NCBI GenBank assembly: GCA_025738555.1
Contig: JAOVFP010000002.1
Location: 124,001-188,000, forward strand
Source of the DNA: Cyathus striatus
Lineage: Eukaryota > Basidiomycota > Agaricomycetes > Agaricales > Nidulariaceae
Length of the DNA: 64,000 nt
Direction of reading: 5' to 3'
Part shown: piece by piece, positions 1-11,360 of the stretch
Layout: the number at the start of each line of letters is the position of its first letter
How positions within the stretch are numbered: the stretch's first letter is position 1
Translations under genes and position numbers: made by a program
The notes under the pieces: model-generated
The model's database searches: none
What the model was told of the DNA's origin: nothing
The model's input: the letters and a program-made list of their open reading frames with translations, nothing else

Positions 1-1808
1 CAAACGCATCCCCAAGATCCTCAGTCTCTCTGGTCCTCTACGCACAACGGACCTGACCCAACTATTGATCCTGTTCGATGGAACACCATTTGGGAAGAAC
101 GAGTAAAGGACAATTCCTTGATCAGATACGGTATCGAGCTCATGATGCGTTCACATGGCAAAGAATGCGAGATACTGCTCACACATATCAGATACAATAC
201 ACGCTTCCTCGTTGAATCCCAACGAGAGGTAGCCTCGTCATACAGAGGAGATACTTTTAATCAAAAGTGGAAAGCGATATCGAGTTCAGAGAGGAGGAAG
301 CACATGCTGGAAGGCTTAGTGAGGTCGTCGATCAACAAGCCAGACTCAGAGGCAGATAGGATATATTGCAGCGACCTTACGTTAGATGCGATGGATGGGC
401 AGGATGGGGAGCCGTTTATTCAACTTGTGAAGGCATACATTGCTCCTGACGCGTCCAAGTTGACGCCAGACACAGTGCACTCGTACCCGCACCCGACTTG
501 GGCAGGCGAAATGAAGAAAGAGCGCGAGAAGGATAAAGGCAGTATCAGATCGCTCGCATGGGAGTTGATACAATTGAAGAGAGATCGTTACATCTGTGCG
601 TTAGCTCTTTCACATGATGTGTCCATATATTAACATGTGACACTAGGCAGGTTTATAGACGGAACACTTGAATCGTTCGTTGACATCCCTCGATTTCCTA
701 CTCAAGTGGTTGAGGCGAAACCGCGCTCTCGAAAGCATAAAAAACTTCCTAAAGAAATCGAGGAGCGTATCAAGAATTTAGAACACATGGTTGGTAAAAG
801 CATATTAAAGGAGGTGACTCAGCGATGGCGAGACGAAGGAAGTGACTCGGGTCGTGCGTGCGAATTCTGTTGCAAGCTCGACGATCCGGCGCAACCTCTC
901 AAGCGATGTCAGCGTTGCTTAAACAATATACAACGAAAAATACACTATTGTTCGACGTACGCTACCATTTCCTTATGAGATTATGTTCGTTTACTGATTT
1001 AGTTTGTAGAGAATGCCAAAAAAAAGACTGGCCAATACACAAAAAGATCTGCGGAAAATCTCTCACTGCCGAAACAGTTAAACATGTTTCTGTTCCTACA
1101 ATCATCGAACCCTTCTCCCTTAGCCTTGGTCATCTACCACGAACATTTGGATTCAGATTTGGGCCAGCAGCGGAAGGATTTACTCGCTCTCCAGCACTTG
1201 AGAAACAAATTGCACTGCTTAATGATCCCGCCAATGCAGATATCGACTACTTTCTCTTTAAACGGCATTCTGGAAAACAGTATCCGATTAACATTTCCCC
1301 CAAGTCAGAGATACACAGGGCTGTCTTTGAAGATGCTCGTTATACGGCATTTACAAAAGATGACTTGTTCTGTACTATCGAACTTGTGAATCATCTGGCT
1401 CGTCGCGGGGTGAAGCTGAGTGGAGCAAAGGATTTGACGGAGATTGATATTCTGGTTCAGCTTCAAGCTGAGTTTCCCAAGATTCCGCTTTTTCTGTACT
1501 CAATCGAGTTCGAGGCATTTGAAAAGATTAATAATGGTCGAACTATGATCGAGATCGAAGGAGACGAGGAACTAAAGATATATGAGGAGAAAATGTCGGT
1601 TCCTGGGTGGCAGGAGAACGAGGTCGCAGAGTTGAAGGCTAAGATGGAAAGCGATGGGACTGCGGATGTGCTGAAGCGTGCTGCGAGGTCGAGTGCTCTC
1701 GGAAAAACAGTAGATGCCAAAGAGGTGAGGAAAATATTGGAAGAATCAATAGGAGATCAGGGGATGGGATATGTGGACAGGATAATGAGGGAAATGGGAT
1801 ATCGTTGA
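1..1808 (+). CDS. MYND-type zinc finger protein (5' end just outside window)
   Basis: Exons 1-586, 647-956 and 1010-1808 join into one open frame of 564 codons plus stop. Introns are 587-646 (60 bp) and 957-1009 (53 bp). The finger straddles the second intron: C-x2-C, C-x2-C, YC-x3-C, then a terminal H-x3-C ending in KKIC. MYND fingers usually bind proline-rich peptides in protein complexes; the specific role here is unknown. The rest is charged and mostly helical in appearance, with no domain I recognise. The frame is open at base 1 without a Met. The decayed copy at 52673-55229 has Met-Ser immediately before the residues at the window edge, so the start is inferred to lie 6 bases upstream, giving about 566 aa. 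No nonsense codon is seen, so this copy looks functional. Confidence 0.85.
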
Positions 1809-1993
1809 CTGGATGGATAATATTACGAATTAGACACCTTTATACTCAGTCAATTACTTACTATCTGAAGTATTTCACTAGTTGAGGAAGGGTAGAACTT
1901 GGAGATATATTAAACACGTTTTCGTACACAAACAAACAATTACTATTAATTAGTCCATCGAATAACTACTCTTATCTACTGTAGATTTGGCGG

Positions 1994-3384
1994 TCATTGC
2001 CGGCCCTTCATGATATTCAGCTGTGTCTCTGATGCGGTAACACTTTCATTAGATAACTTATCGAGCCCAGAAGGTCGGAGAAGAAATCCAGGATGAGCGA
2101 GGTTGAGTGTATAGATCGCCAGGATTACCATTGCACCATCAAGAACATCTGTGAAAATTGAACAGAATAATAAGCAAATCAATGCATTTCAGCCATAGGG
2201 AATTTTGCTCACTGAAGTACACTTCTGTCGAAATAATCCTACCATTCCATCCATTGATGAGCTCAGCAGTTCTATACACGGCTCGAATAAACAAAGCTGT
2301 TGTGCTAAAGGCCAGACCAAAGCTCATGATACGAAGACGCCCAGTCCATTCTCCACGTGCAGGTATTTGCTGACCGGACTCCGTATTAGATATATACGGA
2401 GTAGCTTTCAACGGCTTATTTTTTAAATAGCGGATAATGAACTCGGTACCGAGTCCAGCGTATACAATGATGGCAACTAAAGTTTTATGAGGGCCAGCAG
2501 TCAGACACGTCATATTACCGCAGAAAAAGATTCTTACTTAGCTGCAAAAAGATACCACCGAGCATAACATGACCTCCCTGACATGTGGTTAATATTTTAT
2601 TTATTTATTGTTTCGAGAGATTTTTTACTTTCTCAGCTTGATCTGGGGTTTCGGCGGCAGAGGCCATACCGCCTCCAACTCCTTGCAACACCAAAGCAAG
2701 TATGTCCTGCTGAAGTTGTAAACTGGAAGAAGTGGTGATATAATGAATAAAAACATACGCAGGAGCAGAAGATAATTGTATCTAAATTATTTCGCAGTTA
2801 GTCACCAGTAAGATATAACAATAAGTAATCAAGCTTACACCACTTTGGCGATAAGCGACTGTATTGTGGCCCAAGCTGTAAAACTAAGCGTCCGAGAATT
2901 ATGAAATTTGCAGCAACTAAAGGAGTCGGGGCAATAATCGTCGTCGTTATTCTGTGCCTGAGTCAGATGTTGCCATTGTCAGGGATATGAGTGGCTTACT
3001 GAATCGTAAAAGGAATGGATAAGAGTGGCTTAATACTGGACAATAGCCTTGCAGACCATCCGACAATCTCTGCAATACCGCAGAGGCACGCTGTGGGAAA
3101 CATCCACCACAGACGGTAACGTACTGCCTGAACCGTATGCGCAACTAAAAAATATGATTATTGAAAACTCTACGCGGTTAATGAATACGCGTACTGGTCG
3201 ATATGGCGAACATGGCAATCATAATTAACGTGACGTATTGAGTAGGAGTGTAGTGATAGGGCGACTCCTCAACAGGCTGTTGAACATCAGCGAGAATAGA
3301 AGCTAATTAGATCAAGAGCTCATTGTCAGTGAGTGTTAGTGTAGAACATAAATGACACGTACATTGCACAAGTGAAGTCGCCAT
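1994..3384 (-). CDS. RTA1-like integral membrane protein
   Basis: Nine exons on the reverse strand: 3384-3363, 3302-3195, 3144-3000, 2957-2839, 2781-2759, 2706-2629, 2577-2538, 2476-2213, 2148-1994. All junctions are GT-AG and phase-consistent, giving 317 aa. One exon is only 23 nt. Family hallmarks in order: an N-terminal YHYTPT stretch before the first membrane segment, RYRLWWMFPTA, APTPLVAANF, GPQYSRLSPKW, LQGVGGGMA, GTEFIIRY, an FIRAVYRTAEL segment and VLDGAMVILA near the end. Seven hydrophobic segments are expected. The RTA1/lipid-translocating exporter family acts in the plasma or vacuolar membrane and is linked in yeast to resistance to 7-aminocholesterol and to sphingoid-base movement; substrate here is unknown. 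The start was chosen because the 7-codon first exon splices in phase. Confidence 0.92.
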
Positions 3385-3892
3385 GGATATCTAGAAAAGA
3401 AATAGAAAATATAAAGAGAATCGGAGAAGGAATGTCTTTTATTACTCACACTCGGTCCGACTTTATACTCGTCGGTCCTATACCACAATGCGGCTTATCT
3501 ATCCCGCCTTTCGCGGAGAAATTTGTTAAAATTTTTGCAAAGAATCCCCAGAATAATGTTGTAAGACATATGAACCGCGCACCCGGCTGGCTGTGCGACC
3601 AGTCAACCACTGCGCAGTGCATTAAAACTCAGACCCACATCAGGGTTGATGTCTTGGCCTGACATCCTACGCTGGTACTATATCTACGCGTCCCGCGCAG
3701 CCGATTGCACAAGATTTATGTGCTCTCGAACTGTGAAGGCAGTGGGGCCGTTTGAGGAACGGAAGTGCTGAACTGTGATAAACATCTTCAACTGCGACCA
3801 AGGCGTTCCTGACCCCAAAATTGACTGTGTGGCTGTGCATGTCGTGTGAAACTCATTCGTCAGCGAGTTAGCGCCTACTGGCGTTAGTCGTA
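3385..3892. other. intergenic, no supported gene
   Basis: An open frame at 3372-3662 has no recognisable composition or splice extension and overlaps the first exon of the RTA1-like gene on the other strand. I see no gene here. The right end is the target site of the hAT-like element that starts at 3901. Confidence 0.5.
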
Positions 3893-4075
3893 GTCAGCCC
3901 TAGTGTTGCCACGGTTCGACTCGAAAACCACGAACCCTAAGTACAAGTGGGACCGAAACAGTCGAGTCGAGTCGGCATTGCTGACTTCCGGCTCTTACAA
4001 CTCGGCTTCCAGAAGAGGCCGACTCGAGGTCGACCTAGTCGGTTTAAGTCACACAAAAGTCTAATGCAGTCTGCC

Positions 4076-6529
4076 AGGACCCTGGATTAGTGTTGCCGCT
4101 AGCGCAGCTCCGAGCTGTCAAGCTGCCAAGCGGAGCTGTCAGCTCAGTGAGCTGAGCCAGTTGCATCAGCTCTCCGCTTTTGGTCGCTCAGCTCAATATT
4201 ATGAGCGGTAAGCGGCAACTTTGAGTTAGCTAAGCGGCCGCTTCGGCATTCATAGGAAGATACTATAATTTATGACCGGCTGGTTAGATGCCGAAATTTG
4301 AATTTGCTATAATATATTGTATAGGTTTTTAGTTCCTTATATATTTGATATATACAATGTATACAATGTATACTTACTTATTCTCATGTTTTATAGCTTT
4401 CTGACATAAATTGATGGAGTAATATAATTTTTCTGGTTCAGAGGCAAAATTCCGTTGTAAAGCGTTCGTTACAAACTTGTGATTGATCCAAGCCACTTCT
4501 TGTCACATAGCTTGACATAACGCCGATTATAAAAGCTAGAATGATATCAAAAATATGTTACTATAATTTTTATTCATACCTGAGGTGCCTGAGCGCCCGC
4601 TTAGCTGGCTCAACGAGCTGAGTTGTGAATAGTGAGCCGTGCCCGGATTGACTCCGCTCAGCTCATGAGCTGACAGGTAATAAAAGCTGCCCTGAGCGAG
4701 CGGTAGCTGAGTGGAGCTGAGCGGCGGCAACACTACCCTGGATTATTACGGTAAAGGTCGTTCCGCGAAGCGGACAAAATTTTGGGAATTTTGGCCCTTA
4801 TGTCGTTCCAAAACCGGACAAATTCGAGGCCTTGGGACGAAAAGGACGTTCCAAAAGTACGGACAGTGATTAACCCATGCCGTGCAGGTCGTTCCAGCCA
4901 GACGGACGCCGATGAGCTCCAAGGGTCTTATGTAAGGGTTAGAGTTTAAACATTTATGACCCAAATCAATGTATAAGTAAGGCTAGTGGCTAGTGGCTAA
5001 GTAGCAAAGGTTGCCCACACGACCGATTTTTGCCGGGAAAAGCTCATATGAGAATGTCGCACTGTATTGAGCGAAATCCTACCTAACAATATAGCTATTG
5101 GGACAGGACCAACAAGGAAAACATACTGGGAGCAAGCAGATAAAGGCAGGTAGACCATCACTTTGCAGTTGAACAACTTATAAGTCAGGCTGTTGAGATG
5201 CACTCCTTACTGGTAAATATTACGGAGAGAAAGGAATCTAATAGTATTATTACTTATACATTGGAAAAGGACCACTAGCCAAGGTATGGATGTTTTACAT
5301 TGGCCTTACGCCTGCTAAATTGAAGCCTTCAAAGTGTACTGCTAAGTACCTGCTGTTCCCACTCTGATGGCTAGAGAGGACAACTATACGATACCTAGCA
5401 CGGCCATGAAATCAACATCGCTCGAGAATCATGCATGAGCCTCACCTATAGGTCTTATAGCTGCAGTTTAACCACCCATTAAGTATGGAATAAAGCCTTC
5501 ATGACATCGAAGACTATATTGTATGTTTATTTCGGAGTACAGACTGCATCGAGGAAGACTCAACCTTGACAATCGGACAGTACAGAATCGCAGGCCCATC
5601 TACCATATTTTTTCTCTGACGGTTTTTTTAGGTGGGCGCTGCCAAATTTAAAGCCCTTTAGACTGCCATTCAAAGTATTGTTGGTTCAACTGGATGTGTG
5701 TGCGTGGTTACTTATATTTACTTATAGGTTTGAAGTTGAGTCGCCATAGGAGATTAACTATTTGTTAATGCCATACTATAAGATTCAGATTGGTAGAGCA
5801 TATTTATCCACCCACAAGGAGTCGTTACTTACAGTATTCAAAGATGTCACTGGAACACACACAGTCCAAGGATGAAGCCACCTGTGTTAGTAACTAGTAA
5901 CAATTATGTGTGTGCTTTCATGTGTTTCAGTTCATATCTACAAGTAACGTCATGAATGATAATTCACAATTCACATCAATGCCTACTAAAACTGCTGTCA
6001 GCTCAGGTCTCAGATCTCATTATTCTTCAGCTGACACGAAGTGCTAACTTTTTGCTATTACATATCCCAAATCTATCTCAAAAATTGGTTTTAAAGTACT
6101 GCAAGGCAACAAGGACTCGATGTCAAGTTCTGAGCTTTATGAACAGTTAGACTTCAGATTTAATGTGATTAAAATTGGAAATGAAGTGTTTACAAGTTGA
6201 AAATTGTTTGAGTTGTGGGACAAGCAGTTTAGTATTTAAAACACTTGAAATCGCCATAATTGAATGCTCAAAGCTCCCCAAGAGCCCAAAACCTCAAAAC
6301 CATCGAAAACTGGACTGTCCGGAAAAAAATACCGTTTCTAGAGGTCGTTCCGAAATTTCGGACAAAAATTGACCTCTGGAAGGTCGTTCCGCATTTTCCG
6401 GACAAACTTTGAAGAACAGTTGCTACGTCGTTCCGAAAACGGACAAAATGTCGCAAAACCTGGACGGACATAAAATCGAAAAATGGGGTATTTTTCGGAA
6501 CGACCTTTACCGTAATAATCCAGGGTCCT
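4076..6529. mobile_element. AGGACCC-terminus DNA transposon E (8-bp TSD)
   Basis: The left end reads AGGACCCTGGAT, is interrupted by an hAT insertion, and resumes at 4744 as TATTACGGTAAAGGTCGTTC. The right end is the exact reverse complement, ending at 6529. Flanking copies of AGTCTGCC (4068-4075, 6530-6537) are an 8-bp duplication. Both subterminal regions hold repeated motifs of the form GTCGTTCCG-N(4-6)-CGGACAAA, about four on each side. No coding region could be recognised inside. It lies inside hAT-like element A. The superfamily is not assigned; 8-bp duplications occur in hAT, P and Zisupton/KDZ groups. Confidence 0.85.
4088..4735. mobile_element. hAT MITE B, inserted in the TIR of element E
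   Basis: Starts TAGTGTTGCCGCTAGCGCAG at 4088 and ends in the inverted GGCGGCAACACTA at 4735. The duplicated target CCCTGGAT lies at 4080-4087 and 4736-4743. Length 648 bp, no transposase. The interior carries many AGCTGAGC/GCTCAGCT motifs, the same subterminal theme as the complete hAT element at 29746-33717, which is therefore the likely source of transposase. It is the youngest member of this nest because it interrupts another element's terminus. Confidence 0.92.
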
Positions 6530-6572
6530 AGTCTGCCCCGTACGGCGGTATATTTTGTGTATCAAGTCAATA

Positions 6573-8223
6573 AGGATCCCCCTTAATGCCTATTAAGGCC
6601 GTTTGAAAAAAGTCGATTTGGGGTGGGATTTGTCTGGATAAAAATCAAAGAAATTCGTCGGATTTGTCTGGAAAAAAACGGCATTGCAGCACTTTTCCAA
6701 AATTTGTCTGGACCCTTAAAACGGCCTATTTTATGTTCAAATTTGTCTGGAAATTTTAAAACGGCCTTTTTAGCATTAAAAAGTGCGCTTGAGCTTTCGT
6801 AGTGTGTAGAATCACAGTAAAAGTAGCTTAAACATCATTATCTACGTTGACAGCAGCCTTATTCCTTTTCTTGAGTTCTTTTGCCGCCTCTACAAAACTG
6901 GGAAAGATCTTTTAATCTTACTAGTGCAAACTGTTTAGTTTGAAGTAGAGATGTTGCCTGTGGAATAACATGAAACCGAGATAAGTGCATTTGCTCGAAT
7001 ATCTGCACTGCCATGTATGAAACAGTACAGATATTAGATACCTCTGTGATTGAATCATGTTTTCCATATTTACCTCCTCCTTTCGAGTAAAGGGAGATGA
7101 CTGTAAGTATATCAAGTAAGTGTATTGTAGCAGAAGCATAAGTCAAACATTTACCTTGGGCCACCATAATTCTTTGTTCTGTAAAAACCATACTGTAATG
7201 TCCAGTTTTCAGCGGTCTAAGTGAAGTAACCCGTGCCATTTGAATGTCTTCAAGTCTTGGTACATCGGCCCTCTCGAAATATTGAACCTCCGAGTCAATT
7301 CCTATGTGTAATGAATGACTTGGAATCAGAGGTACATTAATCAATGAGCAAGAAGAGACATACACGTTTAGCTGCAGCATTGGCAACATTTCCACTTCTT
7401 AACCCAGTTGTATTGCTTCTCCAGCGTGCAAGTCGTTCCACTCCTCTATTTGAACCTCCTTCACAATATTCACGCAGAGCAGCATGTAGTTCTCGTATAA
7501 TCTCCTGCTGTGGTGTGGAATCATTTCTGTTATTCTTTTTGCTCAACGTTCAGACTTCAAGAGTAGCTTGTCGTGTTTGATGATACCACCTAATCTCCAC
7601 TAGCGGTGAAAATTTTAATATTACTAAGTCTAATGTATCATTCCATATCACTGCTGGCGGGCAACTTTTTTGCAGTTGGCAAAATCCATGTAAATTTTAC
7701 ATCAACAACGCTACATATTGGGTACATATATGCCATCGCAAGATGTAGACAAAATGTAAGCAAAATCCATTACTATAAACGGAAATAATTTCCATATATA
7801 GGAAAACATTTTGCAAATGTTTTGCCTATGTTTTACGATTGTTTTGCCAATTGCAATATCTAACGTTATTGCTGTCGATTTTGCCGGCCAATGGCGACGG
7901 CAAAATAGTTGCCTGCCAGCTGTGTATGCATCCATCATGCACCAATGATATCAATCAATGTGACAACCGATTAAAGGCACATTCATATTTCTCAGCTGGT
8001 ACTTAATATTCTCAAATTTTTCTCATTAACAACTGACCTATACTTATTGTCTGCTAAATTCAAATGGCCTTTGCCCACTATACTGACCTTGTCTGGAAAT
8101 TTACAACGGCCAGACCCTCTAATTTGGTCACTTTTGTCTGGAAAACAAACGGCCTAACCCCAAAATTTCGCCCAAATTTGTCTGGAAAATCAAACGGCCT
8201 CAGCAGGCATTAAGGGGGGTCCT
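6573..8223. mobile_element. AGGAYCC-terminus DNA transposon D carrying a passenger gene
   Basis: Left terminus AGGATCCCCCTTAATGCCTA, right terminus the inverse of AGGACCCCCCTTAATGCCTG. Both continue into an AGGCCGTTTGA inner repeat. The 8-bp duplication AGTCAATA lies at 6565-6572 and 8224-8231. Copies of TTTGTCTGGA recur near both ends in the same orientation (four on the left, three on the right, about 30-45 bp apart). Length 1651 bp. It carries a spliced gene on the reverse strand at 6859-7546 but no recognisable transposase. Element E, with the same AGGA-Y-CC start and an 8-bp duplication, ends 43 bp upstream. Confidence 0.85.
6859..7546 (-). CDS. passenger protein of transposon D, function unknown
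   Basis: Three exons on the reverse strand: 7546-7366, 7301-7155 and 7100-6859. Both introns (64 and 54 bp) are GT-AG and phase-consistent, giving 189 aa with no internal stop. Visible stretches: a polar N-terminus with LHAALREYCEGGSNRGVERL, then ERADVPRLEDIQMARVTSLR, then LYSKGGGKYGKHDS and SYMAVQIFEQM, ending in a basic tail. I do not recognise a catalytic motif, and it does not look like a DDE transposase. I have an impression of having met similar proteins in mushroom genomes but cannot verify it. It lies wholly between the TIRs of element D. An intact spliced frame in a non-autonomous element suggests either recent capture or a conserved cargo. Confidence 0.7.
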
Positions 8224-8711
8224 AGTCAATATAGCATACTTTTTAATTGAGGGGTAGTTTCTACATGATCTTGGCTTTAATTATGGTGTTTTATGAATAT
8301 TTGTCGTGAATCATGTCTTTACTTTGGCAACTTACTGGTAGGCGCGCCACCAAGTGTGCACACGCGATGCCAGACCTGTGTGATAAGCGCTTACATTCCT
8401 TCAACTTTCATTTTTATTTCTCCGCAACAATTATGACTTCAAACATGAATTATATTATAAAAAACATTGTAAATGGGTGCGTACATGCATAAGGTAGGAT
8501 ATAACATTTATATTTTCTTTCAGAGTGAGTTTTACTAGTAAATATCTCAATAACATCTGATTTATATGTAAGTCGATGACTTAGTCGCAAGTCAAGTCGA
8601 GTGCATCACTCAAGCACAACTCTACTCGACCCTTCCGCTGTCAACTCTATAAAACCGGTAGAAGTCAAACCGAGTCGAGTGAAGTCGAACCGTGGCAACA
8701 CTAGTCAGCCC

Positions 8712-9736
8712 AGAGTCCAGACAGCCTCTTCTAGACGCCTTCGTTCAAAATCAGACCAGAAACTGAAGAACTTCAGTGAATTATTGGTGTCACATCATGT
8801 CCAAAACCCTTGTACTTTGCACGTTTATGCACTTGTGTAAGGCGTGAGGTAAATATCACGCATTAGCACGTTGGCGATCGGCTTAACACCTTTGCAACTT
8901 TGATGTCTGTTGGCAAGCAGACTTAATCGATGAATATTTTCGAGTCCTTTAACTCAAAATAACAATTGGTATTGCATACCGCTGCTCTACTTAGTAATGA
9001 GACTGTACAAGCATTGATTTCCGTAAGCGCCTAAACTTCCGTTCAATGTCTTCAATCCTTTGTACTAGAATAAGTAGGTTATTATTACTATTCTTGACCG
9101 TGACGGCGCTACTAATGACAAGCATCAGGGAACCAACTGTCATCATAGGGATGACAACACTTGTGCATAGTGATAAGCCACACTACATACTTAATCTTAC
9201 ACGAGTCATTCTCCCATACTTATGCGGATCGTGGGATTAGGGGCCTATAAGTAGAGCAGGATTGGTCGGATATTCGTTTATTTGCAGAATAGTTCTCTCT
9301 TTCGACAAATGAATCGACGTTTCAATACATGATTGTATATATATATTATATATAGTGTACCCATGATATCTCATATCTCACAGTGCTTGATAGTAAGATT
9401 GTCGACAATGAAACCCATTGTACTTTTACTCTTGTAAATTATGGCAATTACTGATCAAATGCCTCGCTTGAAACACCCCAGTACAACCCTGGCTCGATTC
9501 TCAGTATGTTGTAACCATCTGTCAACAACCTGAATGTGATGTTATCTGTTGTTAAGCAATCCATCATGATGTAGGCGATGTATTACTTATAAATATATAA
9601 CGTGCGACGTGTGTAACAACTTCGACTGTTCCCCACCCCACCCCCTAGATGCTCTCTCTATGATACTTAGAAGTTAGCTAGCGATAAGACCTGAACGACG
9701 TTTACACAACAGACAGAAGAGACATCGTCATCCGGT
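8712..9736. other. intergenic; possible signal-peptide ORF only
   Basis: No gene is supported. A 64-codon frame at 9046-9240 starts with a hydrophobic stretch that could be a signal peptide (LLLLFLTVTALL). It could supply the missing first exon of the membrane protein that begins by 9737, but no splice path was established. Confidence 0.3.
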
Positions 9737-11159
9737 ATGACAAGCTTTGTTATCAATACCCCGTACGTGGACGTCGTATTAAAGTCTTTCAGTTGGATAT
9801 TGAAGTAGTTTCAGCTTCGATGCCGTTGCCTGTCAGCCTACTCTGATAACTTGGACTGGTGGGACGGGTATGATTTGATTCTTTGAACAATATAGACGTA
9901 CGCTTATTGTTGTTGAACAGCACCCTATCAATTGGTTAGATCTCTGATATTATGATAGCGGCATCCCTGGATCTTTAACTAACTTAAAACTAGCAGTACG
10001 TTGGAACACATCTTGTTAATAGTTGATATAGTCATTTAATGTCATACTTCGATCACCAGATTTTTGTCAGATTTTGACCTTAAACCTGACACGACTGTCT
10101 ATGAAGTGTTCTCAGATTTAACGGGTGATAGTTTTCAGTGGTTAGTGGATAGGGCACCTGGTGAGTTTATCTGGCACTTGCTGTTCTTACACATGTTGAA
10201 GAACTACCGCATAGGCTCTCCAGTGGTACTCCAGATTACGGATCATGCGGAACACATCACGAATTCCAATAGATTCGAAGTCGCAGATGGAGGTAAGTAC
10301 AGAGTTTCCGCCATTTCAAATTTCGTGTTTTTATATTGAAATTGCAGGTGATAACAGTTGTATAACTACTTCATCGACGCAAGGTGCCACATCAACCTCA
10401 AGCTCCAGTTTCTCTAGTGCCGTTGACACTGTCACTACTACATCGTCATCCACAAGTTCCTCGTCAACACAAGCTTCCACAGCAACTTCAATCTCTAATT
10501 CCCCTAGTGTCGTAAATACGGTTACTAGTAGTAGTACCGCAAGCTTCACGTCAACACAAGCTTCCACAGCATCCTCAATTCCTAATTCCTCTGGCGTCGT
10601 TAACACTGGCATTACTACATCATCATCTGCAAGTTCAACAAGTTCCATAGTTTCGTCTTCAATCTCAAACCCAACCTCAATCAAGTTAACTTCCGTTTCA
10701 GCGTCAACTTCTGTATCTTCCACTGGACCATCTCAATCGTCTGCAGGAACAAATGATGGAAAATCTTTGCATGCCGCTGCAATTGCCGGAGGCGTCAGTG
10801 GTGCTGTTGTTGCTTTAATTCTGTCGGTATTACTGGGGTATATTTGCCTTAGAAGACGTCGAAGATTAGACGCATCTCGTTTGGAGATGGGGGAAGACGA
10901 TATATTCGCCCCTAATAGCGGTACGGGTGACGCTATTATGAGTACCTGGAATTCGACTACGGCTCTTGTTCCGATGAGAAAGACGCGATTGGAGATGAAC
11001 ACAACAACTGCGGGGAGTTCTGTTCTGCTGGTTCCCGGTGGTAGTAGCGCTACCATTCCTGAGGATGAGGTTGAAATTGTTGCCCATAAAGACAGTGGAG
11101 TGCGATTCTCACCTGGAAAAGTTATCTCCCATGTTCCTCCGGCTTATACGGAAGGATAG
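9737..11159 (+). CDS. Ser/Thr-rich single-pass membrane protein, first paralogue (5' end uncertain)
   Basis: Exons supported by phase and by the paralogue at 59482-60751: to 9762, 9815-9867, 9921-9934, 10060-10160, 10215-10292, 10348-11159. The N-terminal extracellular module contains FVINTP, ACQPTLITWTGGTAP and PGSPVVLQITD, a pattern like small beta-sandwich modules of fungal cell-wall surface proteins. A Ser/Thr/Ala-rich stalk of about 110 residues follows, then one transmembrane helix (AAIAGGVSGAVVALILSVLL) with an RRRRR stop-transfer, and a cytosolic tail ending PPAYTEG. Likely a heavily O-glycosylated plasma-membrane protein, possibly a wall sensor by architecture only. The Met at 9737 is the first in frame after a stop and lacks a signal peptide, unlike the paralogue, so an upstream exon or N-terminal decay is likely. 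The join between 9934 and 10060 needs two extra bases (see findings). Confidence 0.8.
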
Positions 11160-11318
11160 ACAGACATTATCGGTACCGCCATTAACATTCTTTTGGTTTT
11201 CTACATTTTGTTATACCATAACTTTCATTGAATACATATATACCCGCTCAAACTGCCAGTTTGTGGTCCAATGTAGGTTTTCGTGAGCTCTTTACGCTTA
11301 GCCAGGTGTTCCTTACAG

Positions 11319-11360
11319 ATCCGTATGGAATCTGCACGGAATCTGTACAGATTCCTTGCG
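11319..11360. repeat. short palindromic repeat, left copy
   Basis: Contains CAGATCCGTATGGAATCTGC followed by a CGGAATCTGTACAGATTC segment. A close copy in the same orientation lies at 13737-13793. The core CCGTACGGA is palindromic. Confidence 0.6.

Larger units (their letters stand above)
3901..8703. mobile_element. hAT-like element A (non-autonomous, host of three further insertions)
   Basis: Termini are TAGTGTTGCCACGGTTCGAC at 3901 and its reverse complement ending at 8703. The 8-bp target duplication GTCAGCCC lies at 3893-3900 and 8704-8711. TIR type and TSD length fit hAT. Subterminal sequence is rich in GTCGAGTC motifs. After removing the two nested elements (4076-6529 and 6573-8223, with their duplications) only about 0.7 kb belongs to this element, with no transposase, so it is a MITE-sized derivative. 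The terminal TAGTGTTGCC is shared with the elements at 4088-4735 and 29746-33717. Confidence 0.9.

Noticed and set aside
3372..3662. 96-codon forward ORF
   Set aside because: No motif, no splice extension, and it overlaps the first exon of the RTA1-like gene.
10331..10723. Acidic reverse-strand ORF of 130 codons
   Set aside because: It is the antisense of the Ser/Thr-rich stalk of the forward membrane protein; its Glu/Val/Asp richness is the complement of Ser/Thr codons.
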